DNA from: Brevipalpus yothersi
Lineage: Eukaryota; Arthropoda; Arachnida; Trombidiformes; Tenuipalpidae
Direction of reading: 5' to 3'
DNA length: 64,000 nt
Assembly (NCBI GenBank): GCA_003956705.1
Contig: QZCP01000078.1
Location: 1-64,000, forward strand
Shown: positions 1 to 12,325 of the stretch, one piece after another
How positions within the stretch are numbered: the first letter of the stretch is position 1
Layout of the letters: each line of letters opens with the position of its first letter
Position numbers and translations under genes: made by a program
The notes under the pieces: model-generated
Database searches by the model: none
Told to the model about the DNA's origin: nothing
What the model saw: only the letters and a program-made list of their open reading frames with translations

Positions 1-90
<90 letters not shown>

Positions 91-112
91 TCTTCCTCTC
101 TCTCTTCCTCTT
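1..112. repeat. (TC)n microsatellite
   Basis: Bases 1-87 are a perfect TC dinucleotide run. It decays into TC/TTCC-rich sequence up to about 112. The run is cut by the window edge, so its true length is unknown. Confidence 0.98.
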
Positions 113-987
113 TGTACGCTATTATCAGCATGCTGCCACCTTAATAAATGATGGCCTACAAGTCTAGGATAGAAAAAGGGGTTTGAAGTACACATCTGAA
201 CATTTACACACACACACATATATGCGTACGAAGTACACTGAATCGAGATAAGAATAGAATCGAAACTGTTTAGACGAGAAGACATAACGGTTTTGATGGC
301 CAACTCATAAGAATGGAACATAAAACAATAATAACTTTGCTGTTCGAATAGCTTCTTATGGGTTCGATGGCTATTACACGACTATTACACTCGGATTAAG
401 TGAAAATCATGTCTTTGTTGGGGCTGTTCCTCTTGAGAGATATTTTTGGTCGAAATTTTGCAACTATGAGTGTCGATATGTCACACATTTTCATCATCAT
501 TTGTTATCAAAGCCTAATCAAGAATGGATTTTGTTTTCACCTCATAATTTCATCATATATTCGATTGCATCGAAAAGAGCCCATTTTTTGATTAGCCTAC
601 ACCTCACAATACTGATTGGAAAAATCAGACACATAATCATTCAGACTGCTTTAGAACGCTAGTGGTTTGAAGCATCATTATTCATTGGTCTCTCTGTATC
701 TTCCATCAAATTTTGATGATCCTGTTAGTGGAGAAAATAATGTTCTCCTAGCATGAGACTATTGTGGATGAACAATGTCTATGATTGGATGACATTTGGA
801 CATTGATTGGATTAGGATATGATCCTGGTGACAATTTTAGACGTCTCAAAAGTGTTCTATTCTTGTCTACGTTAGTTAATTTGATCTGTTGTTGGGTGGA
901 GAGAATTGAGATTTGTGTACATAGACATATTTATATTGAAACTCAGAAGTAAGATAAAAGTTGTGAAACAAAGCAAAGAAAACTTAC
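113..987. other. No gene recognised; probable intron
   Basis: No coding exon could be supported on either strand. The stretch follows the donor site at 988/987 of the minus-strand gene to its right, so it is most simply read as the start of a long intron of that gene. A short CA/TA run lies near 205-225. Confidence 0.4.
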
Positions 988-2103
988 ATCATTATAATTT
1001 GCATCCCGTGTAGATATTCCAATTTTTTCATGCTTTCTAACTTGGACAGGATAAATCACCTCAAAATATCGACTTGGAATACTGGCAATAAGGCGTTCAT
1101 TCTCAGGATGAAGTCGCTTAAGCTTTTCGGCCTCCGCTGATCATGTAAATTTGTATCATGAAAAAAAATCAGAGAATAGAATACGATCAATAAATGTTCC
1201 CCTTTCAAATGATCAGGAATATCAGTTGAATTGTTATTCATGACAATGATTGAACAAAAAAGTCTCTCTATTCACTTGGACTTACCAAAAGGTCGATTAT
1301 CTTCAGTGAATTCATCTCTCAATGTGTCTATATCAACTCCTGGAGTGTTTTTGTGAGAGAAAAAAACAAGGTGAAAAGAAAAAGATTATCAAATGGAAAT
1401 CTTTCAATCAATCAAACAATGTTTGAGGTTGAATAAATGAGAATTCAAAGTTGCCTCTCTATCGTTTCAAATAAACAGTGAAATGAAATAATTTTGGGTA
1501 ACTTATTCAGTATATATAATGTGAGTCATTAATATTCATGGATGAACAAGCATTCAATCACTGTGCTCATTGATCTTTCCATTTAAACTCAATTACATAT
1601 TCCACATGAACAATTTTCAATCCTCATTCACGTGTACTGTAAATGAATAGACCTAAATTGTGTGTGTGCTTATAACATATGAAAGGTTGTTATCAAAGAT
1701 CTTCATTCTAACTTTCGAAAAGATATCTGAAAATTGGTAGGGAAAAAAAATCTTTTCCACTTCTTTTGGCTATTTTTCTGTCAAATTCAGAGGTATCATA
1801 ATGTTGACAGCCTACTCAAGTGGACAAGATTGATGATGGCCAATACTGTTTCTATCATGATCATCAATACGATCGAAGAAAAAAAGGTTCAATGTATGGT
1901 GAGAGGTGATCAAGTGAATAACTTGAATGACAAAAAAAATCACTCTTTTTTGTCATATTAAATAATAAATTATGAAGAAAAATAAAAAATACATATATAC
2001 AAACCTTTGTCTAAACTATTGGCACTATTAAAAGGTATAAAAGCTCCAATGATAAGATAAAATGGATAAAATGTTGCAAAAAAATTTTGACGGATTGAGA
2101 TCA
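988..2103 (-). CDS. 5' exons of a secreted protein, probably an ADAM/ADAMTS-type metalloprotease propeptide (partial)
   Basis: Three exons with compatible phases are visible: 2103-2005, 1339-1286 and 1136-988, with AG acceptors and GT donors. The first encodes a signal-peptide-like segment: a charged start, then a hydrophobic stretch, then SANSLDK. The next two encode a hydrophilic region ending in EVIYPVQVRKHEKIG and STRD. That resembles the propeptide of reprolysin-family (ADAM/ADAMTS) metalloproteases, where a conserved 'E-V/I-x-P-V' strand is typical; this family call rests on recollection of the motif only. The first exon begins with TG-ATC, so an upstream exon ending in A would give a split ATG and a normal signal peptide. 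Catalytic exons would lie beyond the left edge. The exon structure is fairly firm and the family is uncertain. Confidence 0.45.
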
Positions 2104-4871
2104 CTGTGGGAAGAATAATGCAGATGTATATTATTAGGTAAGCGAAAAAAAGTGTCCACAATTGTTGCTAGTCCATTGAACCAGATAAATGATTCAGATT
2201 GAGATGGATTTTTTTTTCATGTTATCATCATTTAGGCAAGGATGAAGATGAAGATGAAAAAATGAAAGAATTGGATCATTCCTCTCACCTAGATATAGAA
2301 ATAAAGGTATTCCAGCCTGTATCAGGCTGTATTGGCCTTCAAATTCCAGATCCATGGACAGTGATGGCATGTTATGAGTTGATGATGATAAGAAGATAAT
2401 TTGAGTAACGATTGAGATGAATGGACGCTGATTATGACGATAAAAGTTGCAATGTTGTTCATAGATGTTCTCATTTCACTAGCTAAAATTTATTCTTCTC
2501 ATGTGAAATATATTGACAGTTTGTGTGTATGATGTATACTTTCATCGTCCAAAATTGTGTTCAAATAAGCAAATTCTCCGATTTCTCGGATGAAACTAAA
2601 AAACATTGCTCATATTTTTTTCACATATGTATAATTGTAAGATCACAACAGCAATCGAAAACGAATAAATCAACTGGAAGAAGTGAACATCATCATTAAC
2701 ATGGAAACAATTTATCAGAATAACCGGTAAACTTCACTATAATCCATGTGAATACACAGTATCGTTCATAATTTTCATAACGTATATTACGTTCACATAT
2801 ACACTATTGACACCACACAACCAGTTCGTGGAAGAATACTTGATAATATTATGGTATCAGTATACCAGTTCTGGGAATCATATAATGGCAACACAATAAA
2901 CAATCACAATTGATCATGATTCTTCAATCTATCCGCAATTTGTCCACTATTTCGTTAACCAATATTCATACAAGATGCACATATATATACACATACACAC
3001 ATACATATACACATACACACGGTTTCACGTCCACCAAACAAACGCACACGAAAAGTGTTCATGGATGGCTGCTGAATGGTTCACATTCTACACACACACA
3101 CATACGAATCGTGGACACATGATTCCGAGAGGCTGAAGAGAGGGAGAGAGAGAGAAAGGATGGAGAGAATACCAGAAAGAGAGAAAGGATCAGGGAGAAA
3201 AGGAATAAGGATGCTGGAGAATGCTGAGTAAGGAGATGAGGATGAAGAAAATTTGCGCAATCGTATTTGATAATGCTGATAACATCTATTTTCAGGCCAA
3301 GCCTCATCGATTTGCGGACAATTTGATTCGTAACTGATGTCTATGAGTCTTTTATCTTTCTCGTTCTCTCTCATTCAGTTTGCTCCATGTTCGAATTAGA
3401 GAGTGAGAGAGAGAGACGATGTTGAGAATGCTAACGAAAATTTGGAGGTTCCTGGATGAGGGATTCAAAATGTCACGAGTATTCCATAGTGGGAGCATGT
3501 TTGATCTCAAAACTTTGACTCATATGAATGGAATAAGTATGATAGCATTTTCTCTTCTCTGGATCTATCTGTTCCTTGCTCTGTATTAGGATTATCATAG
3601 GTCACTGAATAACGAACTGGAAATCGGATTGCCAATCCAATCTGATCAAATGTATCCAAAGTGTATCCCTGAATATTGATCTCTTTAAGAAGATATTCTG
3701 TGCAAATAATCTTTCTCCAGTTAAACTAAACTTTTACCTTTACATTCATGTTTGTATGAAGAGTGAATAGAAGACGACAGAATCTGAGCATCTCTCTTAC
3801 TCATCTGCTGCTCCTGTTAAGTGAGACAAAGATCATCCAATAGCTCACTACTCAGCTTCCTCATCAACATGATCCCCAATTATTGATCTAAGGATTTTGG
3901 CTGCACATTTTCTCCGTATTATTCTTTATCTGGTCTGCGACCTCTTCAGAAATTCAGTCACAGTAGCAAGGAAAAGAATCGAGATCAATTGGGCGTAATC
4001 AGACAGATTTGTTGAATGCTTTCGAGAATCATGATGAGATGTAGTCTGTGAGTCTGGAAATTCTGGAAGATACTGTTGATTCTGGAAAAAATTTTTTCCT
4101 TCTTTTCACGATACATGATGGAGAGAAAATTCGATTCAGGTTATTTTCTTTTTATCATTTATCAATGGTAAGAATTAACTGAATCAGTAAAATTACAAAA
4201 TGAGTATAACTATAAAAGCAATCAAAAAGATTGACTTGTATCAATCTACAAGCCGAAATAGGTTGATGGAGGAGAGAGATTCATGTATTTTCTCTTTAGT
4301 ATGGTAATTAATTACTCTTAACTGGTCGAAATAATCTTTTGTTTTATATATTCTCTTTAGTTTGCTATTCTTTCGTTTTTAAAGTATTTTTTTTCTGTTT
4401 CTCTGTACCATTCTGCTTGCATGCTACTGATTTTTTTTTCTCTTGTATATCATTGTCAAAGGGGAAGAGGAAAACATTAATCTTGATTTAGCTAGAGGAG
4501 GCTTTAAAATTCATCAAATTTACAAGAGAAAGAGAGAGAGAAAAGATAAAATTATAAGAAACTTTCGAAGGTTTCAAAAAGCTTCATCTACTATGGGTTT
4601 CTTGTTTTAAGTGTGTGTGTGTGAGAGAGAAAGAGAGATTAATTTGCATGGAATCAATTAAGAAGAGGCTAATTTTTTGTTGTTGTCTTACTGAAAACTT
4701 AATCAAACAGGTTGATTGAATATTGTATTATGCCTAAAATGATTGCTGCAGATCAATAAATTACTATTGCTTTTGTTTGCTCCTCTTCCGAGTTTCAGTT
4801 CCTCTCTCAACTTTTATTGGACCTAAAAAAATTATTCATCTCAAATTTTATCAAGTTGTTTCATAATCCAA
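2104..4871. other. Intergenic or 5' intron; no gene recognised
   Basis: No supported exons. The stretch contains CA/TA-rich simple sequence at about 2968-3020 and 3090-3112, and GA-rich tracts at about 3135-3190 and 3395-3415. The long minus-strand frames across 3059-3374 are products of these GA tracts. The 5' end of the metalloprotease-like gene and the 3' UTR of the RIM gene probably lie here. Confidence 0.5.
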
Positions 4872-7800
4872 TCAACCGAAGCTATCCGATGGCATCATAT
4901 TGTTCTTATTGGAAGCGTCCAACTGATGTAAACTGATCAGTGAAGACGGATAAAACAATTTGAACCATCCAATCACAATATTTGATAAATCTAAATCATC
5001 CAAAACGATTTGAACAACACCCATAAATGCTTTCTTCTCTATTCGTCCATAATCCCCGAGAACTGTGACCTGTAATGGAAAATATCAAGCAGATAAGATA
5101 TATGTTCAGATATTTTCTTTTCCATTGATGCTGGATGATTCCAGTTGAATCCTTGTTGCCCAGCAAGATACATTCTACAGCTTACCTGAAGAACACATCC
5201 TCGATAATCTTCATGAAATATAAGTTTCTGTTGATACAGGGGATCCAATGTTTTGCGAGCTACCCCAGTTTTTGCTTTCGAAATACACTTACGACCCTTA
5301 CACAGATAAACTTTCACATAAGTGGCTAAGGAAGAGAAGATAAGAAGAAAAAGTTCAATTTTCATGACACAGTAATTGGGCATACTAAAAACTTTGATAG
5401 AAGAGAATCTCTCTTACCTGGACTAATCTTGGATCCTGGTTTAGTTTGCAAGCCTCTTGCTCTTATCACTTCAACTTCTAGATTACCTTTACTGTCACAT
5501 ATACTGAGCTGTATATCACCTAAATTTGGAGATGCTAATGCTTGACGACCAACTAATTGGCCTGGTCCTAGGCCTTCAACAAAACTGGACACTTCCCCTT
5601 CGGGCATTAAACGAACTTGTGGAACCCATCTGTAAAATCAACCCACCAACAAGTATGAATAAATGAACCATAATCATGATGATTTTCAATTGAATATGAT
5701 GATGAATTAATGGATCCTGGGTGGACAATACTTACGTTGCTGAACTTTCACCACTAACACTTCCTTCACCATCAGATGATATACTACTACCTTGTTTAAC
5801 TAGATGGCGAATATCATCTGGAGCTACCTCTTCACTTCGATGTACACTGAAAGACGTCGCTTGTTTTCTACGGAATCCTAATCGCTTTTTGGTTCCTGTG
5901 AATGAATACAATTTAATGTAGTCAAGTATTGTTGACATTGAAGTGTGATACAATTGAATTGGGTGGAGAGGAAGAAAAGCCACTGTTTTTCTTACCTGAA
6001 ACACTTAATTGTGATGTACTGCTACTTTTCGCTTTGTTTAGGCTATTAAGGCCTTTACCAAGTTTACTTGTACTACCGGAAGCACCCTGAGATGATGATA
6101 ATGCTGATTTCAGGGTAGATTCGGTCCCATGTTTGGTTGATTCTTTCGAAGGCACTTCCCTCATCACCGCCGAATCAGATAGGCTTGCTTCACCATGCTT
6201 ATTTCGACGATGACTATCTTCCTCTATTGATACTCGAAGTGAATGAGTTCCTGATCTTGAACTTTTTTCTCTGTCGAAAGAATTTTGAAAGTGAATTATT
6301 ATCTTTGGATTGAAATTCCGATTCAAATCTTTTTTAGTTGTTACACTAACTTTCTACTTGTCTCAGCTCTCAAAGATTCGGACATATTTGAAAAGGCACT
6401 ATTGACACTTGTCTTTGAGCTGGATTCCGAATCATCACCACTTTCAAGTATATCCTTTGTTTTACTTGATCCACGATCTTTTCGATGTCTAGATTCCATT
6501 TGATTTTGATGTACATTCGATTCTCGTCTTTGCATACTTGATCTATCAGCTCGACTATCCCTTCTATCTCGACCATGATCACGTCCTTCATGGTCCCGAT
6601 CATAACCACCTAAAAATAATTATAAAATAATTGAATTGTCAGCATGTGTATATTAATTGCAAAAATCAAACTTTTTAAAATACAATCAATAAAAAGTTCC
6701 TTATTCGATTCAACTTACCTTTTCTCATATGCTTTTCCATTTGTTCTGCTACAGTAATGATAAATGAAAAACAAAGCAATCAACAATAGGATTCCTCTTC
6801 CGGTTATTGAAAAATTTCGACACACTTACCCATGTGAGAACCTCTCCTAATACGACCTTGTTGAGGTGGCTGAGCTCGTTGTGGAAGAGGAGGCTGATTG
6901 TGGTAAGTTCGATCAATCGGTAATCGTGTTGCTGTTATTTCACTGTCCGAATATGTGCCCAACGGTGTGGGCACTTCCGAAATTCGTCTATGATGATGAT
7001 GGTGATCAATCGATGTTTTCCACTGTCGATGGGATGAATCAACCAGAGAATTTGGATCACGAGTAGATGATCGTCTACCCATTGGTACTGGTGGTAAACG
7101 TCGTTTTCGAAGCTGGTATGCTGCAGCAGCGGCGGCTACCGATGCTGATGATCCATGTGGATCAGTGGGTGTTGTTGGTAGAGGCTTATTGGCATGGAAT
7201 AGTATTTCATCGTGTGATGGTGATGGATAACGCATTGATGGCGGTGATAGTGATCTGGAAGGCTGACTACTACTCTTACGAAAATCAGGTCTCACTCTAT
7301 CGTGTATACTAAGCTGGTGGCATGGAAGAGATGATGATAATTGGTATGGTCTACCCAATTGTGGCCTCATACCAATCGCTTTGGCATGATAACCGCGATA
7401 TGGAACTGATGTGGCAGTATATTCAAGGCCTCTACCTGTGGATCGGCGACGATTATCATCCAACATCAATGGTGGACTATTGGTACTTCCGAAAGAGCTT
7501 TGACTTGTTTCAGCTAGTAAATCTCGGCCAGATTCTGGATAGATTAAAAAAATTGATTAGTAATCAGTAAGTTGAAAATGATGTGAGTAAGTATCGAAAA
7601 AAAGTTACCTCTGGATGCATGTAAATCATATTCAGAATCGTATTCTAAGAAATCAAGTTCAGATATATCACTATCAGAATAGCGTGACATTGGTGAAGGA
7701 GGAGATGAACGATCAGATGGCATTAAATGTAATTTCTGCTGAATTCGCTGTAGAATAAATTGAATAAAATGATATTAATGATCAATTTGAAAAAAAATTA

Positions 7801-10800
7801 ATTAATTTTCTACAATCTTACCAATTGATGCATTGTTTCCTCATGACTTTCAAGTAAATACCATTCTGGCTCATCATCTAATGGTGCTGTAGCCAATTCA
7901 ATCACAATTTCACCCAAAAAATCGGTCACTTCATATCTATCTTGATCCCACATCATGATTTCCAAGGCTTTCGTCTTCAAATCGGAACGACGAATAGGCG
8001 AATAAACAAAACTTTGATCCCACTTAGGTTCGTTGGAATTTGGTATAACCCGAGTTCGACGTCTACTCCGTTCACTAGGGAATTCATATTAATGATAATT
8101 AATTGAAATCAAAATTTAATTCCTATCCGTTATTAACACTTACTTTCGTTCTGGAAGAAGAGCTAATTTACAAAAGGCATTTCTCAATGATCCATCACCT
8201 CTTGGAGAAAGTTCAACGGCACTGACAATAGTTATAACTAATTGTAGAGATTTCATGTCATACCATAGCTTGACCTGTGGTGTGATTATGCAAATTAGTA
8301 TTAATATATGCAAATTGACATGTTAAAAAATTTTTTCTTAGGCTCACCTGAAGGCGACCACTAACTGTTGATGAGCGACTTATATGAGCCCTTCTTCTGG
8401 GCAACTCTGCGCCCAGACTTGATTGCCGATACATCATGGGAGCTTGAAAGATGGAAAGTTCATTAATGATAACTTTTTACTTGTGCAATATTTCGAAATA
8501 TCTTACCATGATGAGTAGGAATTGTGGTATCGGTATATCTACGAGCTATTCTCGATCTTGGCTCTGTCGGATCATCTATCTGATAAATAGGAACAAGATT
8601 TCCATGTCTTCTTATTGGTCTGGATACAATTAATTCCACTTGAGGTTCCTGTTTAGATTCGGCTATAATGTCGTACACTTCTTCAAAAGTTTTATCACGC
8701 AATGATCGACCATTCCACTCGATTACTTCATCACCTGATTAGTGAAGGGGCAGTAATGATAATGGTAATATCAGTTTCAAGTAACTCATAACTATTCATG
8801 GTCTTTTCGTCTCTCTCTCTTTCTCTCTCTCTCTCTCTATTTCTATTATTGTTACTATTACTAGCTAGTATAATCTTATTTATCATTCATGACCACTTAC
8901 CTGGTCTTAGCTTTCCTATGGTATCAGCAATACTACCTCGCTTAACTTTCTCAATCACAGCACCAACATGACCTGATTCAGTTAACTGACCACCGATAAC
9001 TTTGAGACCGAGTATGGATGCACTAGACCGAGATCCAGGCTCATATGTGCGATTCTTTTTCAATATCATGTGTCCAATCATTCGTTTACCATCATGTGAA
9101 GGTTTCCAAGTGATTGGATGCTGGAGAAGAGGAGAGGAGTACATATACACATGAATCAAATCATGAGTATACACACATGGATTGATTAACATGGAGATAA
9201 AAAAGAAAAATTTTCCAACTCATTAAAACTGTATGGGTTTACTTACAGATAGAAATTTTTTGATCTTTGCCTCTAATCTTTCTTCAAATCTTTTCGAATT
9301 TCGCCGGCACTTTGGATAATTATCACGATAACTTTCATCAGGATACTCTTCTCCACCATAATTCATGCCCGATGATGGAATTTCCTCATCTGAACTGCTC
9401 AATGAAAATTGATGCTGCAATTTTTTACCCTTTCCACGACCTCTCTGCATTGGCCGGTGTACAGGTGAACCATGGAAACTTTCGGAATGATCGGAAGATA
9501 GTGAATCATTTCGAATTGTTTCCAGTGCAACTCGATGTGTCAATGGTGTACCACGAAAACCTCTTGCATCCAGAGCTGATGTAGGATATACTGCCGCAGT
9601 TGGATCCAAGTATGATGATGTTGGACCACCGGCAGCCATGGTTGATGATGATGATGGATCCTTTGAAATGGTCAAATGAGGAAGATGAGATGAAGATGAT
9701 GATGTTACATGATGATGATGGGATGATGGATGAGTTGAATGATGGTGATGATAACCATTTGATGTATACATTGATGACCTGGTACCGTAGCCACGATTAT
9801 CCATACCAGGTTCGGAAGGCACCGAAGTTCCGATCGATGAATCTTTAATGGTTCGCGGTGGAGGTGGCGGGGCTTGATTTGACATTACGGACATACCTGC
9901 CATCATATTGCCACCACCACCACCACCAATTGTGGAGGATCCGGTATAAGGTACTGTTGGCAATTGTTTTGGTTGAGCATGATAGTGATGAGGATGCTGA
10001 TGGGTGGATGATGATGGACCAGAAGAATTATGACTCGAAATGTTTTTACCGAAAAGCCATGATGTCCAATTCTCTAGTATACCACCTTCACTACCGGTAT
10101 TTTGATTCACTTCACCACCGGTCATCCCAGGTCCAGTAATAGTTGAGCCTGATGCTGATGAGGAAGGTTTAAACATATCTTTGGAACTTTGCATCGATAA
10201 TCGCCGACCAGTGGTCAATGTGGTCTCCACTTCCGATGGCTGATGGTCAGGCTCAACCAACGGTTTGGTCCGCAATTTAGATCCACCTGGACCACTTAGT
10301 CCAGTTTCCGGTGGCTGTGGCATCAAGCGTCCCCCACCACCACCACCAACAACCCCACCACTCATATCACTGCCAACCATACCAGGATTTCCACCAACAC
10401 CACCACCCACATGAGGTGGTGGCATGGGTAATATACGTTCACCGCCAGTGTTCATGGGAATGGTATCATCTTGAAATGTAACATTAGATTCATCATACCA
10501 ATTATATCGTGAATTATCATTTCGTAGGCCACTTGTGCCTGGTGCATCATGAGAATATTGCCGTCTAATCATTTCACGTGGTGGCCGAGTAGTAGTAGGT
10601 AAATCTAGTGAACCTCGGCGTTCAATGGTAAAGGACACTTCACTTGATTGACCATTGAATGGCCGTGAGCTATGGAACATATAATCAAGGCGAGGCTTCT
10701 TTTCGTTGCGAGATAGGCGACCAGAGGTCATATCACCGTTCATTTCATTCTCAAGCTCACGGAATCGATTGGCCATTCCGCTAGTAGTCCATTCACCAGT

Positions 10801-12325
10801 TTTGATGAGTAGCTCTTGCTTTTTTCGGCACAATAAACATATCCATAAGATCTGGAAATAATAAGATTAGAGTTGGATAAGAGTTTGGTATGAAATGATT
10901 TTCCACTTTTTTTTCGTTCTCCACCAATATTCAAAGTGAATCCGAAATGCTTGCTGATTTTCAAATGATGTGCATGAAAAGTGTTCATTCATTCAATCAT
11001 TTTGTAAGCAATTCCCAACTCAAAAGTGTTCCCTGTATGAACACGTTATGAGAGGCAAAATTTGAATATATTAGCATGTCAATACATGAATTTTCTACTT
11101 CAAGGATCATGTCAAATTTGTGTGTGTATGTGTGTGTGCGTGTGAGTGAATGTGATTATTTTGGGATCATTTGACCGAAAAGATTCAGGAAGAAGCATTT
11201 GATAGCAGCATCAGATTACACACATTTTTCTTGATCTCAAATTTATTCAAAGTTTTAACCATCGACGGTGTATGGTCTTCAACCTCTCTGTACAATGAGT
11301 GGCCAAGAAATTGATTGGACAAGAGTGAATGGAATTTTTGGAATGTTTCTGACTATTCTGTTGACAGATAAAAATTCTTCTCCTTTCTAATTCTATTCAT
11401 ATACAGTGGGCTGAACAAGAGGAGGGAAATTGTAATGATGGTCAGTGCAAATGAGAAATATGCGAATATAGAATGAAAGAGTTGTGATCATTATGATGAT
11501 GGTGATGATCTGCTAATTGAATGTCAGTGAACAATATCAAATTAACTGGCTGAGTTTGAACTGATGTGGAACCAAAACATGACATGGAGGTGGGAAAAGG
11601 GGTGCTCATAGAAGTAGTTCTTTGATATTTGATTGTTGATTTCATTTTTTGATATTATATTTTCTGATATTTTGGATGCTGGATTAAAAATTCAAGATAG
11701 GTTTGTGAGGAAAAATTTACCTTATTGGAACGAAGATTGATTCTTCCACCGCATCGAGCACAGCACCGTACATTACACACATTACATAAGTGGCCCACAC
11801 CATCGGCAAACTTGGTTTTGAGACATATCTGACATGTTGCATCCAATTCGAGTCCCATTTTTTTCTGTTCTTCGGTTCGCTTTTTGATTGCATCCTCCAA
11901 TAAATAGATTTCATCTCGTTTTTGTCTGCAAAAGTATCACAAAGGGATGGAAAATATATATCATGGCAAAGAATTACTGTTATCATTGCTGTTATGTAAT
12001 TACTATTATGAAAGAATGGTGATGTACACCTTTCTTTTCAATCAAAATTTAGAGTTTTTTGTCAATATTTTGCTCGAATTTATTCATTCTCTCAGATTTT
12101 TTTCATGTAAAATTTAGAAATAATCAAAACGAAACCGAAAGTCTAGAGGAATCCAAAAGGTAAGTCTCACCATGGTAGTGATATTACGATCAATAGAATA
12201 AAAGTAACTTACTGTAAAGCTTCAGTTTCTTTTTTGTCTTCCAATCTTTGTCTGGATAGTACTGATTCGATGTGTTGACGTTCTTGTTCGGTGAGTCCAC
12301 TTAGATCAGGGGACGAAGGGTTCAT
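4872..12325 (-). CDS. RIM: RIM: regulating synaptic membrane exocytosis protein (complete, 17 exons)
   Basis: Presynaptic active-zone scaffold that links Rab3 on vesicles to Munc13, RIM-BP and calcium channels. Exons: 12325-12213, 11925-11721, 10851-9247, 9120-8901, 8734-8507, 8442-8348, 8274-8144, 8074-7822, 7747-7609, 7534-6830, 6748-6719, 6609-6351, 6270-5996, 5895-5736, 5629-5418, 5325-5186, 5069-4872. They total 4968 nt, or 1655 aa. Domains in order: Rab-binding helix and FYVE-like zinc finger (about 15-125; CQIC, CNVC, CCARC, CLLC); low-complexity Gly/His/Ser region (about 140-640); PDZ (about 642-745, GLKVIGG, LRPGDEVIEWNG); C2A (about 825-945); RIM-BP SH3 ligand RRLPPVP in exon 10; Ser/Arg-rich linker; C2B (about 1500-1640, ending GDYGRIEKKAFMGV and IGWFKLFYPSS). 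Domain order and the C-terminal motif are diagnostic of full-length RIM. The first ATG opens a typical 'GLTEQER' RIM start. Exon 11 is only 30 nt. Confidence 0.95.
8810..8838. repeat. (CT)n microsatellite in a RIM intron
   Basis: TC-rich simple repeat inside the intron between the two exons that encode the RIM PDZ domain. Confidence 0.9.

Noticed and set aside
3059..3374. Ser/Leu/Phe-rich minus-strand frames
   Set aside because: Generated by GA-rich tracts, typical of repeat translation.
9267..10139. Several plus-strand frames opposite the large RIM exon
   Set aside because: Met/Asp/His-rich shadows of the RIM coding repeats.
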